Below, one piece after another: positions 9,501 to 16,590 of a DNA stretch of 32,133 nucleotides. This stretch comes from Lachnospiraceae bacterium (lineage in GTDB: Bacteria; Bacillota; Clostridia; Lachnospirales; Lachnospiraceae). The position numbers were made by a program, and so were the translations under genes. How positions within the stretch are numbered: position 1 is the stretch's first letter; each line of letters begins with the position of its first letter. The DNA lies in the NCBI GenBank assembly GCA_024684215.1, contig JAIKXH010000074.1:1-32133 (forward strand). Direction: 5' to 3'. Under the pieces are notes generated by a model that was given only the letters and a program-made list of their open reading frames with translations, ran no database searches and was not told the origin of the DNA.

Positions 9501-10151
9501 AGATAAATACTGCTTTGCCTTTTCGCTCTGGCGCTCTAATGGGCCGACCTGTCTTTCCAGCTCGGCTAAAATATCATTGACTCTTACTAAATTGTTCTGT
9601 TCATTCTCAAGCTTTTTTAAAGCGGAGGTTTTACGTCTCTTGAATTTTACGATACCTGCAGCCTCATCAAAAAGCTCTCGTCTCTCCTCGGGCTTTCCGG
9701 AAAGGATTCTGTCGATCTGGCCCTGTCCAATAATGGAATAGCCCTCTTTACCGATACCGGTATCATAAAACAGCTCATTAACGTCTTTAAGTCTGCAGGG
9801 AGTTCCGTTAAGCAAATACTCGCTCTCACCCGACCTATAGAGGCGTCTTGCAATCGTAACTTCCTCAAAATCGGTAGGAAGCGCATGATCGGCATTATCA
9901 AGAGTAATGGCAACATAAGCATAGCTAAGTGGCTTTCTGGTCTCGGTACCGGAGAATATGACATCCTGCATGGTTCCGCCACGAAGCTGCTTAACACTCT
10001 GTTCACCCAAAACCCATCTTACTGCATCCGCAACATTACTTTTTCCTGATCCGTTGGGTCCAACGATACCTGTTATTCCGTTGTGAAACTGAAAAACTAT
10101 CTTGTTTGCAAAGGATTTAAATCCCTGTACTTCAATACTTTTTAGAAACAT
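6591..10151 (-). CDS. smc: Chromosome segregation protein SMC
   Basis: The protein has 1186 residues, standard for bacterial SMC. It is the ATPase of condensin (with ScpA and ScpB, not in this window) and organises replicated chromosomes. The N-terminal head has Walker A GPNGSGKS (31-38); two long coiled coils flank a hinge at about 510-680 with glycine-rich motifs such as EGYGG and PGGAISGGSF; the C-terminal head has the signature LSGGEKAL (1090-1097) and Walker B CLLDEIEAALDD (1115-1126). The start MFLKSIEVQGFKSFAN fits the family. The first 20 bases overlap the end of rnc in another frame, and ftsY follows directly, so rnc-smc-ftsY is probably one translationally coupled unit. Confidence 0.98.
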   Translation of the reverse strand: MFLKSIEVQGFKSFANKIVFQFHNGITGIVGPNGSGKSNVADAVRWVLGEQSVKQLRGGTMQDVIFSGTETRKPLSYAYVAITLDNADHALPTDFEEVTIARRLYRSGESEYLLNGTPCRLKDVNELFYDTGIGKEGYSIIGQGQIDRILSGKPEERRELFDEAAGIVKFKRRKTSALKKLENEQNNLVRVNDILAELERQVGPLERQSEKAKQYLSYKDTLKTLDVNAFLLEHESLKNKLIDAEEKLSLAGGDLADVKEKYDGVKEEYDRMQEEISGLDKEIEDARNELSNTDLNRSRLEGQIELLKEKIRSAGDSDAYYLDRQNAINEEIKERKAEREKIINDNKDADEQAAETEKTAKELSDALAAVQSEIEELNKQIEEGKNTIIGELNSRSTIKAKMSRFDSLNEQINVRKAELNSRILRVKSDEEERKESIKALETAFEEATNEISAKQKSEKEVEAEIEELRSNINKTDDKLRQDQNTYHQEKTRLQTLLDIAERYEGYGGSVKKVMEQKDRFKGIVGVVADIIKVDKKYETAIETALGGNIQNIVTKDEETAKKLIGFLKEGKLGRATFLPMDAVTNPQQIKAIDVLNEKGVLGLAHTLVDTDKAYEKIAESLLGRFVVVDTVDNATKIARKYNYTIRMVTLEGELLAPGGAISGGSFKNNTNFLGKRREISDLEKSVAKLEKDIESGDKLVNELRDKRTEKRTELEHIKLEISDLTIKQNTARINLSSARERMEEETENALNLSQEQQSIEAQLSEIIEGRESAKDELAASEELEKITQEKVNELNKILEDKHKEETEAAAKVNAWEVEVSKMRQAIGFKQANLDRIDSELAKSEEELAAVVNALNSNAEMVKENKENIALIEETIEKSYSVAESQQTKMQENLKKKAELSAKQKTFFEDREALSERMASLDKEVFRLNAQKEKCEESIESHINYMWDEYEITLSAAANIRDESMTDLVVMKRDIAEVKDKIKRLGDVNVNAIEEYKEISERYNTMKTQQTDLVQAAETLKDIIAELDSAMRKQFTEKFKEISEEYDRVFKELFGGGKGTLELMEEEDILEAGIKIIAQPPGKKLQNMMQLSGGEKALSAIALMFAIQNLKPSPFCLLDEIEAALDDSNVGRFAKYLHKLTKHTQFIVITHRRGTMENVDRLYGITMQEKGVSTLVSVNLIEKDLDA

Positions 10152-10842
10152 AACCTTTATCTCTCAACCTAAGTAATGCCTGATAAGCAGCCTGCTGTTC
10201 GGCAGATTTTTTGGTTCTGCCTTTGCCGCACCCGAGTTTATCTTCGCCCGACATAACACATACTTCAAATTCCTTGTCATGTTCGGGGCCGCTTTCGCTC
10301 ACAAGAACATACTCAAATTCTTTCTTTAGATCTCCCTGCATAACTTCCTGCAAAGTGCTCTTACTGTCATAAAAAAGTACCTTGTCCTCCAAATCGGACA
10401 AAATAAATCTTTCAATATGTTTTTTTGCTTTTTCCATTCCACCGTCAAGGAAAATAGCGCCGATAATGGCTTCCATAACATCAGAGGTAATACTCTCGCG
10501 GTTTCTTCCGCCGGTAGTATCTTCCCCTTTTCCAAGAAGAATATATTTACCGAGATCTAAATCTCTGGCACAAAGAGCCAATGAGGGTTCACACACCATA
10601 GAAGCGCGCAGTTTAGTAAGACGACCCTCCGGTAAATCCGGATATTTATGAAAAAGGAATTCCGAGGAAACAACTTCCAATACGGCATCGCCGAGAAACT
10701 CCAGTCTTTCATAATCACCCGATTTGTTTATCTTTTGTTCATTGGCATATGAGCTGTGTGTAAGAGCCTGTTTTAAAAGGCTTTTGTCATTAAACTCATA
10801 ACCAATGACATCTTCCAATCCACTAAAATCGATATTATTCAT
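10132..10842 (-). CDS. rnc: Ribonuclease III
   Basis: The protein has 236 residues. It cleaves double-stranded RNA, including rRNA precursors. The catalytic RIII domain carries the signature ERLEFLGDAVLEVV (45-58) and a second acidic cluster around SDVMEAIIGAIFLDGG; a dsRNA-binding domain occupies about 160-232 and ends with KKSAEQQAAYQALL. The start MNNIDFSGLEDVIGYEF is preceded by a weak GGAA site. The stop overlaps the smc start by 20 bases. Position after acpP and before smc is the common Firmicutes arrangement. A hairpin upstream may lower readthrough from acpP. Confidence 0.97.
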   Translation of the reverse strand: MNNIDFSGLEDVIGYEFNDKSLLKQALTHSSYANEQKINKSGDYERLEFLGDAVLEVVSSEFLFHKYPDLPEGRLTKLRASMVCEPSLALCARDLDLGKYILLGKGEDTTGGRNRESITSDVMEAIIGAIFLDGGMEKAKKHIERFILSDLEDKVLFYDSKSTLQEVMQGDLKKEFEYVLVSESGPEHDKEFEVCVMSGEDKLGCGKGRTKKSAEQQAAYQALLRLRDKGYVSKKY

Positions 10843-10854
10843 TTTATTTTCCGT

Positions 10855-10898
10855 TCCATTAAAAGATTCCCAGATGATAATCTTCCATCCGGGAATCT
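10855..10898 (-). terminator. Hairpin between acpP and rnc, possible leaky terminator
   Basis: On the minus strand AGATTCCC-x-GATG pairs with CATC-x-GGGAATCT (12 bp, one internal mismatch), then TTTTAATGG. The T run is only four bases, so it may terminate partially or act as an mRNA processing or stability element, separating abundant acpP message from rnc-smc-ftsY. Confidence 0.55.
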
Positions 10899-10930
10899 AA
10901 TGTTCCAAATGTCTGATTAAAGAGCTCAGA

Positions 10931-11161
10931 TTAATTAAGAGCGTCTTTTATAAGCTCAACAGCCTGTCCGACAGTAGTAATCTGCTCAGCTGTATCTTCC
11001 TCAACATGGATATCAAAAGCATCCTCAATGCCCATGATAATCTGATAAACATCAAGAGAATCAGCTCCAAGGTCATCGGTAAAAGTAGTCTCAGGTGTAA
11101 TCTCATCAGGGTCTACGTTTAATACTTCCGCAATAATCGCTTTTAATTTTTCAAGTTCCAT
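10931..11161 (-). CDS. acpP: Acyl carrier protein
   Basis: The protein has 76 residues, acidic, the usual ACP size. It carries fatty-acyl intermediates on a 4'-phosphopantetheine arm. The attachment serine is S35 in the GADSLDVYQ motif. The helices before and after (FTDDLGADSLD, IMGIEDAFDIHVEEDTAEQI) match type II fatty acid synthase ACPs. The ATG has a good AAGGAAGG site. It lies 35 bases after plsX, whose product uses acyl-ACP, so the pair makes functional sense. Confidence 0.97.
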   Translation of the reverse strand: MELEKLKAIIAEVLNVDPDEITPETTFTDDLGADSLDVYQIIMGIEDAFDIHVEEDTAEQITTVGQAVELIKDALN

Positions 11162-11196
11162 AATAATGTATCCTTCCTTTAATACAAATATATATA

Positions 11197-12240
11197 TTAG
11201 TTCTCTTCGCTTTCTTTCTCAGCTTTATTCTCAGCATCTATGCGAAGCTGCTCTTTAATCTTGCCGTTAATATCAAGGTCCGTGAACTTAACACACTGTA
11301 ATACAGAGTTTTTAATTGCTACGGACGAACTGCTACCGTGAGTCTTAACAAGAAGTCCGTTGCATCCAAGGAGCGGCGCACCGCCGTAACTCTCAGTATC
11401 AAATATCTTAAGAGTCTTTTTAAGAGCCTTTTTTGAAAGAAGGGCCCCGATTTTGGATTTCAAGGTGCTCATAAGACCCTTTTTAATCATCTTTACAAGC
11501 GCTCCGCTGACACCTTCCATCATCTTAAGGACAACGTTTCCGGTGAAAGCTTCGGCTACTATTACATCTGCTCCGCCGTAAGGAACATCCCTGGCTTCAC
11601 AGCTTCCGATAAAGTTAATACCGCTTGCTTCCTTTAACAGAGGGAAAGTTTCCTTAACGAGCGCATTGCCCTTTTCCTCTTCCGCACCGATGTTTACTAT
11701 GCCGACTGTAGGATTCTTGATGCCAAGGAAATTCTCGGCATATATTGAACCCATCTGAGCAAACTGAACAATAGCGGTAGGCTTTGCATCAACGTTTGCA
11801 CCGCAGTCCAAAAGGAATGAAATACCCTTTGTTGTAGGGATAACTGTTGCAAGAGGAGGTCTCTCTATTCCCTTTATACGTCCTACGATAATCTGTCCGC
11901 CTACAAGGAAAGCTCCGGTAGATCCTGCGGTAACAAGCGCATCACACTGCCCCTCCTTAACGAGGTACATGGCTCTTACAAGAGATGAATCCTTCTTACG
12001 TCTGACCGCATTTACAGGCGGCTCCGCAGTTTCAATGACTTCGCTGCAATGTACAATCTCAATAGCGTCCTGATTGTATGAATACTTATCGAGCTCAGCT
12101 CTGATTTCAGGTTCCTTGCCGCAAAGAAAAATCTTTACTCTGGGCTCGGCGTCAACGGCCTCAACAGCGCCTTTAACAATCTCTACGGGCGCATTATCAC
12201 CGCCCATAGCGTCGACGGCAACCTTTATGATTTTGTCCAT
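11197..12240 (-). CDS. plsX: Phosphate acyltransferase PlsX
   Basis: The protein has 347 residues. It converts acyl-ACP and phosphate to acyl-phosphate, the donor for PlsY in phospholipid synthesis, at the inner face of the membrane. Family marks include the N-terminal VAVDAMGGDNAP, VRRKKDSSLVRAM, VTAGSTGAFLVGG, and the C-terminal ESYGGAPLLGCNGLLVKTHGSS. The ATG is preceded by GGAG. A promoter lies about 55 bases upstream, after the rpmF terminator, so plsX-acpP can be transcribed on its own. The C-terminal tail is lysine- and glutamate-rich. Confidence 0.97.
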   Translation of the reverse strand: MDKIIKVAVDAMGGDNAPVEIVKGAVEAVDAEPRVKIFLCGKEPEIRAELDKYSYNQDAIEIVHCSEVIETAEPPVNAVRRKKDSSLVRAMYLVKEGQCDALVTAGSTGAFLVGGQIIVGRIKGIERPPLATVIPTTKGISFLLDCGANVDAKPTAIVQFAQMGSIYAENFLGIKNPTVGIVNIGAEEEKGNALVKETFPLLKEASGINFIGSCEARDVPYGGADVIVAEAFTGNVVLKMMEGVSGALVKMIKKGLMSTLKSKIGALLSKKALKKTLKIFDTESYGGAPLLGCNGLLVKTHGSSSSVAIKNSVLQCVKFTDLDINGKIKEQLRIDAENKAEKESEEN

Positions 12241-12292
12241 TTTATGCTTTCTCCATGTCGCTGGTATTTTTACGCTTTTTCATCTAAAAGAT

Positions 12293-12321
12293 ACTATACA
12301 AGAGGCAGAAATAAAAATCAA
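12293..12321 (-). promoter_or_regulatory. Promoter of plsX-acpP
   Basis: On the minus strand TTGATT (12316-12321) and TATAGT (12293-12298) are separated by exactly 17 bases, 50-80 bases upstream of plsX and immediately after the rpmF terminator. Confidence 0.65.
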
Positions 12322-12331
12322 CCTAAAAATA

Positions 12332-12363
12332 GCAAAAAAAAGAAGCTGAAAAATCAGCTTCTT
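12332..12363 (-). terminator. Intrinsic terminator of the DUF177-rpmF unit
   Basis: A 10-bp perfect stem, AAGAAGCTGA / TCAGCTTCTT with a 4-base loop, is followed on the minus strand by a run of T residues (about eight including the end of the stem). It is 30 bases past the rpmF stop. Confidence 0.9.
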
Positions 12364-12393
12364 TGTAACCTCTTATTAATGCTCAGAAGAGTA

Positions 12394-12573
12394 TCAATCA
12401 ACGTCGATGACCTGCTTCTTGTCATAAGAGCCGCACTTCTTGCAAACTCTGTGGGGCTGCATAAGAGCGCCACACTTGCTGCACTTTACGAGAGTAGGAG
12501 CAGACATCTTCCAGTTAGCTCTTCTCTGATCTCTTCTTCCCTTGGAAGATTTGTTCTTAGGGCAGATAGACAT
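12394..12573 (-). CDS. rpmF: 50S ribosomal protein L32
   Basis: The protein has 59 residues. It begins MSICPKNKSSKGRRDQRRAN; L32 proteins start with a similar basic PKxxxSKxRRDxRRA segment. A zinc ribbon is intact: C31-S-K-C34 and C45-K-K-C48 in RVCKKCGSY. The ATG is preceded by TAAGGAGGTG, a near-ideal ribosome binding site, part of which lies in the last codons of the DUF177 gene 3 bases away. Keeping all four cysteines marks this as the zinc-containing form. DUF177-rpmF-plsX is a very widespread gene order. Confidence 0.97.
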   Translation of the reverse strand: MSICPKNKSSKGRRDQRRANWKMSAPTLVKCSKCGALMQPHRVCKKCGSYDKKQVIDVD

Positions 12574-12576
12574 GAT

Positions 12577-13101
12577 TTACACCTCCTTAGTGGATTCCAA
12601 TTTATCGAAAATAGCTGCCATGCGAGGGTCCGGCACAAAGGTATCGCATCCGCAATCTCCCTCGTTCAAATCATGTCCGCATACAGGGCATAAACCCTTG
12701 CAATCTTCACGGCACAAGATCTTGACAGGCCAGTTTACAGTAATCTCTCCTTGCAAAAGCTCTTCGGAATCAAGATTGTAACCGTCCATGTAATCATAGA
12801 GGTCTTCCTCTTCATCTCCGGCTTCATAATCGGGTGATGCCAGATTCTTGTCTATCGAAATATCCAGGTTGACCGGAGTACTCTTAAGACATCTGTCACA
12901 CTGTCCCTCAAATGAGAGCTTAACATTTCCGCTGATATTAACCTTACCCTTTTCAAGATTAGTGACTTTTAAAACAAAATCCTCGCAAGAAGTCATCTTA
13001 AACTCGCCCAAACCGCCATCGTAAGATGTAAGCTCGGGATGAATATTGATTTCCATACTCTTACCGGATGTATTAAAAGCATCAGATAGATTGATCAGCA
13101 T
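12577..13101 (-). CDS. DUF177 (YceD) family protein
   Basis: The protein has 174 residues. DUF177/YceD proteins are almost always encoded upstream of rpmF and are linked to large-subunit rRNA or ribosome assembly; the exact role is open. A C68-x-x-C71 pair, then a cysteine-rich cluster (C130, C134, C138, C141, C150, C152, including CKGLCPVCG) suggest bound zinc. An acidic stretch GDEEEDLYDYMDGYN lies between. The start MLINLSDAFN is a standard family start, about 45 bases downstream of a consensus promoter. The stop is 3 bases before the rpmF start. Confidence 0.93.
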   Translation of the reverse strand: MLINLSDAFNTSGKSMEINIHPELTSYDGGLGEFKMTSCEDFVLKVTNLEKGKVNISGNVKLSFEGQCDRCLKSTPVNLDISIDKNLASPDYEAGDEEEDLYDYMDGYNLDSEELLQGEITVNWPVKILCREDCKGLCPVCGHDLNEGDCGCDTFVPDPRMAAIFDKLESTKEV

Positions 13102-13148
13102 ACTTTGTACCTTTGCAAAATATTACACGCAAAATCGCATACTCGAAT

Positions 13149-13177
13149 ATTATAAGAACCCGCCCGATTTATGTCAA
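13149..13177 (-). promoter_or_regulatory. Consensus promoter of DUF177-rpmF
   Basis: On the minus strand TTGACA (13172-13177), 17-base spacer, TATAAT (13149-13154): a full match to the sigma-A consensus at optimal spacing, suitable for a ribosomal protein unit. Confidence 0.88.
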
Positions 13178-13205
13178 GTGATTTTCCAAAAATTCTTTAA
13201 ATTTT

Positions 13206-14606
13206 CTATCTCTTTTCAAGAGGTACATAATCTACATGGTGACCCACATACTTGTATGCGGGACGTACTATCTTGCCTGCATTTAGTATTTCTTCAAGTC
13301 TGTGTGCACACCATCCGGAGATTCTCGAAATGGCAAATATAGGAGTATAAAGCTCCTCTGGAATGCCCATCATGCTGTAGACAAGTCCGCTGTAGAAATC
13401 GACATTTGCGCATACTTCCTTATGTACATGCTTCTGCTGCATGATAAGCTTTCCTGCGATTTTTTCAACTCTCTCATAGAAATTGAAGTCATCGAGGCGG
13501 CCCTTTTCCATAGCAAGCTTTTTAGCATATTCCTTAAGGACAACCTCTCTGGGATCGGATAAAGTATAAACAGCATGTCCCATGCCGTAAACAAGGCCCT
13601 GCTTATCAAATACCTTTTTATCGAGGATCTTTTTAATATAAGAAGTAATCTCCTTTTCATCCTCGCGGTTTTTGATATTCTTGTAAAGGTCAGCAAACAT
13701 ATTCTGAACCTTAAGGTTTGCACCACCGTGTCTAAAGCCCTTAAGTGAGCCGATGGATGCCGCAATTGAAGAATATGTATCAGTTCCGGAAGAAGTTACT
13801 ACGTGTGTGGTAAATGTAGAATTGTTTCCTCCGCCGTGATCCGCATGTAAAATCAGTGCCACATCCAAAACCTTAGCCTCAAGCTCGGTGAATTTACCGT
13901 CGGGACGAAGCATCTGTAAAATATTCTCAGATACGGAAAGCTCGGGCTTGGGATTACGGATAACAAGCGCCTGATCCTTTCTGAAGTGACAATATGACAT
14001 ATAAGAATATACGGCAATCAAAGGAAGCTTGTTAATAAGCTCTAAAGACTGTCTGAGTACATTTTTAGCAGATATATCATCAGGATTATTATCATAGGTA
14101 TAAAGTGTAAGCACGCATCTCTGAAGAGCGTTCATAATATTTGCGTTGGAAGCTTTCATTACAACGTCTCTGGTAAAGCGCGCACCGAGATTCTGAAACT
14201 CTCTGCTTACGGAAATGAAATCCTTTAACTCCTTCTCGTTAGGAAGCTTGCCGAACATAAGCAGATATGTTGTCTCCTCAAATCCGAAGCGGCGGTCTCC
14301 AAGGCCCTTGATAAAATCAACTACGTTAACACCCTGGTAATAAAGTCTGCCGTCACAGGGACACTGATTTCCGTCTATAAGGTCATAAGCTACAACGTCG
14401 GAAATCTCCGTAAGTCCTGTAAGCACACCTTTTCCGGCAGCATCTCTGAGTCCTCTCTTAACATCGTATTCAAGATAAAGGTTCTTATCTATACGATGGT
14501 TAGTGTCAAGAATCTTCTGTAACGCATCAATTTCATCCTTGATATGTTCCATCTCGGAAAAATCAAGCATTTCATTATGTTCGTTGATAGAATAAATATC
14601 AGCCAT
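13206..14606 (-). CDS. gltA: Citrate synthase (Si type)
   Basis: The protein has 466 residues from the ATG chosen here (MADIYSINEH), which has a GAGGAGG site 7 bases upstream; an upstream Met nine codons earlier has none. It condenses acetyl-CoA and oxaloacetate. Active-site marks are LHADHGGGNNST (first histidine), GFRHGGAN, MGHAVYTLSDPR (second histidine) and VDFYSG (aspartate). The N-terminal extension of roughly 40 residues and the HGGGNNST form are common in Clostridia. A 2-methylcitrate synthase cannot be excluded from sequence alone, but no prp genes are nearby. Promoter and palindromes lie upstream. Confidence 0.93.
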   Translation of the reverse strand: MADIYSINEHNEMLDFSEMEHIKDEIDALQKILDTNHRIDKNLYLEYDVKRGLRDAAGKGVLTGLTEISDVVAYDLIDGNQCPCDGRLYYQGVNVVDFIKGLGDRRFGFEETTYLLMFGKLPNEKELKDFISVSREFQNLGARFTRDVVMKASNANIMNALQRCVLTLYTYDNNPDDISAKNVLRQSLELINKLPLIAVYSYMSYCHFRKDQALVIRNPKPELSVSENILQMLRPDGKFTELEAKVLDVALILHADHGGGNNSTFTTHVVTSSGTDTYSSIAASIGSLKGFRHGGANLKVQNMFADLYKNIKNREDEKEITSYIKKILDKKVFDKQGLVYGMGHAVYTLSDPREVVLKEYAKKLAMEKGRLDDFNFYERVEKIAGKLIMQQKHVHKEVCANVDFYSGLVYSMMGIPEELYTPIFAISRISGWCAHRLEEILNAGKIVRPAYKYVGHHVDYVPLEKR

Positions 14607-14623
14607 ATCAGTTCCTCCTCGGA

Positions 14624-14661
14624 TTGTATACAAGTATATTTGTATAACTTTTTAGATTATA
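14624..14661 (-). promoter_or_regulatory. Promoter -10 and operator-like palindromes of citrate synthase
   Basis: A TATAAT box (14656-14661, minus strand) lies about 50 bases before the start codon; the -35 is poor. Between it and the ribosome binding site is an inverted repeat TATACAA-N6-TTGTATA (14627-14646) overlapping a second perfect palindrome TTGTATACAA (14624-14633). The position, at or just after the expected transcription start, is typical of a repressor site. The regulator is unknown. Confidence 0.5.
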
Positions 14662-14723
14662 TCCCATATTATTTAAAAAATAAAGGGAAATATGTAAAAT
14701 TATTCAAATTCTCTGTATAAAGC

Positions 14724-14801
14724 AAAAATCCCCAAAGCTTCTGAAAAGCACTCTCCTTACTTTTTATCCGTAAAAGAGGATACATATCATCGCCTTGGGG
14801 A
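14724..14801 (-). terminator. Branched hairpin terminator after the M3 peptidase
   Basis: On the minus strand TCCCCAA (14795-14801) pairs with TTGGGGA (14729-14735) and is followed by TTTTT. Inside are two further stems: CTCTTTTAC with GTAAGGAG (14753-14760 with 14770-14778, using one G-U pair and a bulge) and GCTT with AAGC (14737-14749). The last arm and T run make it a plausible end for the trp-peptidase transcript. The three-way form is unusual for a simple terminator. Confidence 0.55.
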
Positions 14802-14820
14802 CTATAAAAAACATTTATCT

Positions 14821-14880
14821 TACTGCTTTGCTATTTCATCTACTGCTTTGCTATTTCATCTACTGCTTTGCTATTTCATC
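14821..14880. repeat. 20-bp direct repeat, three perfect copies, spanning the peptidase stop codon
   Basis: The unit TACTGCTTTGCTATTTCATC occurs three times without gaps (14821-14840, 14841-14860, 14861-14880). The rightmost copy encodes the peptidase C-terminus DEIAKQ; the other two lie after its stop codon. Twenty is not a multiple of three, but the stop is made at the first junction, so the protein is unchanged. Confidence 0.97.
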
Positions 14881-16563
14881 AAGAAGAATACCTGTAGCAT
14901 AGGAAGTTGCCTTCTTAACAGCGCCATCTTCAAAAGGACATGAAACATTTGCAAGCTTTAATGTCTCAAGGTATGTGAGGCTTCCTCCGCACTTACAAAG
15001 ATTTAAATAATCCTCCCAGGCCTTTTCGTGATTTTCATGGTCTTTGGCCTTAAATTCCATAGCTCCCATGGTTGTAAGACAGTAATTGATGTAATACATA
15101 GGATAAAGGAAAATATGAAGCTTATGATACCAATAGCCTCCTCTTTCCATGAATTCATCATCCTCGTATTTTCTCCAAGGCATATATTTTTCTTCGAGCT
15201 TATGCCATTCGTATGTTCTTTCCTTAGGTGTAAGGTCAGGATTTGCATAACAAATATGCTGGAACTCGTCAACGCTTACGCCGAAGGGAACAAAAGTTAT
15301 AGCTTCCTGAAGATGAGCAAACCTGAATTTATCTGCATCATCTCCGAAAAATCTCTCCGCATAGGGGTATGCAAACTGCTCCATAGACATGGAGTGAATC
15401 TCTGCTATGTCGGTAGTCTCTGAATAATAGTCGGATATAGGCTGATTTCTCATCGCCATATATCCTGCAAATGCATGACCAAGCTCATGTGTAAGAACCT
15501 GCATATCAAAAATAGTACCGTTAAAGCATGAAAATACAAAAGGAGCACTGTATTTTTCAAGGCTTGTCATATAACCGGTAGAAGCCTTTCCGGGCTTGTT
15601 TTTGAGATCCATAAGCTCATGCTCTATCATAAAATCAATGAATTCGCCGGTCTCGGGACTTATCTCATGATACATTTCTCTAGCCTTAGAAATCATGAAA
15701 TCATCATCTCCGGCAGGATGAGCATTTCCGTCTGCAAAAACCATCTCTTCGTCATAAGCCATGACTTTATCAACACCAAGTCTTTTTGCCTGTGCTTCAT
15801 AAAGCTTCTCGCATACAGGTACGATAACATCTTTGACCTGCGCTCTGAAAGATTCTACTTCCTTAACACCGTAATCGGTTCTTCCCTGTCTTAAATATCC
15901 GAGAGGAATGAAGTTATCAAACCCTAAATTGCGGCCCATCTCGTTACGAACCTTTATAAGCTCGTCCCAGATTTCCTCAAGCCTTGTTTCATTAGAAGCA
16001 TAAAAATCAGAATATGCTTTAAATGCAGCTTTTCTGATATTTCTGTCCTCATGCTCAAAATATTTCATTATACCGTAGAGATTAACGGTTTTTCCGTCAA
16101 ATGAAATCTCACATCCGGCCATAATCTTCTGATATTCATCGGTAAGGAGCGCTTCCTTTTGCATAAGAGGAATGTTCTTTTCACAAAATCTTTTCTTTGA
16201 AAGATCGATATTTACGAAAAACATCTTTCCATATTTTTTTACGATATCTTCCCTGAAAGCACACTTATCAAGAGCATCTCCGTAAGCAATGCCAACAGCG
16301 GAAAACTCAGGAAGCTTTTGATGAATCCACTCATTCTCTTCCTCATAGAATTTATCCTTGGTATCAAGAGTGTGTCTGACGCTGCATACGGTAACGTTTG
16401 CAGAAAGCTCGGCACTTTCTTTTTCAACCTCTTCAATTACCTTAAACACATCATCTGCTGATTTTGCGTTATTAATCTTTTCAATTTGTGCCCTCAAAAA
16501 ATCAGCCTCAGCTTCAAAATTTGGACGCTCATACTTAAGTTCGCTAAATTTCCAATTGTCCAT
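14860..16563 (-). CDS. M3 family oligoendopeptidase
   Basis: The protein has 567 residues, lacks a signal peptide and should be cytoplasmic, cutting short peptides. The zinc site is H359-E-x-x-H363 in LTHELGHAFAGY with the third ligand probably E388 in DIAEIHSMSMEQ; both are complete. Length and motifs resemble the M3 oligoendopeptidase group related to but distinct from classical PepF. It starts 27 bases after the trpA stop with a GAGGTG site and no terminator between, so it is probably the last gene of the trp transcript. The C-terminus LLDEIAKQ is encoded by one copy of a 20-bp triplication that also makes the stop codon. Its substrate is unknown. Confidence 0.93.
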   Translation of the reverse strand: MDNWKFSELKYERPNFEAEADFLRAQIEKINNAKSADDVFKVIEEVEKESAELSANVTVCSVRHTLDTKDKFYEEENEWIHQKLPEFSAVGIAYGDALDKCAFREDIVKKYGKMFFVNIDLSKKRFCEKNIPLMQKEALLTDEYQKIMAGCEISFDGKTVNLYGIMKYFEHEDRNIRKAAFKAYSDFYASNETRLEEIWDELIKVRNEMGRNLGFDNFIPLGYLRQGRTDYGVKEVESFRAQVKDVIVPVCEKLYEAQAKRLGVDKVMAYDEEMVFADGNAHPAGDDDFMISKAREMYHEISPETGEFIDFMIEHELMDLKNKPGKASTGYMTSLEKYSAPFVFSCFNGTIFDMQVLTHELGHAFAGYMAMRNQPISDYYSETTDIAEIHSMSMEQFAYPYAERFFGDDADKFRFAHLQEAITFVPFGVSVDEFQHICYANPDLTPKERTYEWHKLEEKYMPWRKYEDDEFMERGGYWYHKLHIFLYPMYYINYCLTTMGAMEFKAKDHENHEKAWEDYLNLCKCGGSLTYLETLKLANVSCPFEDGAVKKATSYATGILLDEIAKQ

Positions 16564-16590
16564 AAAAATAAAACACCTCGCAAAAAATAT

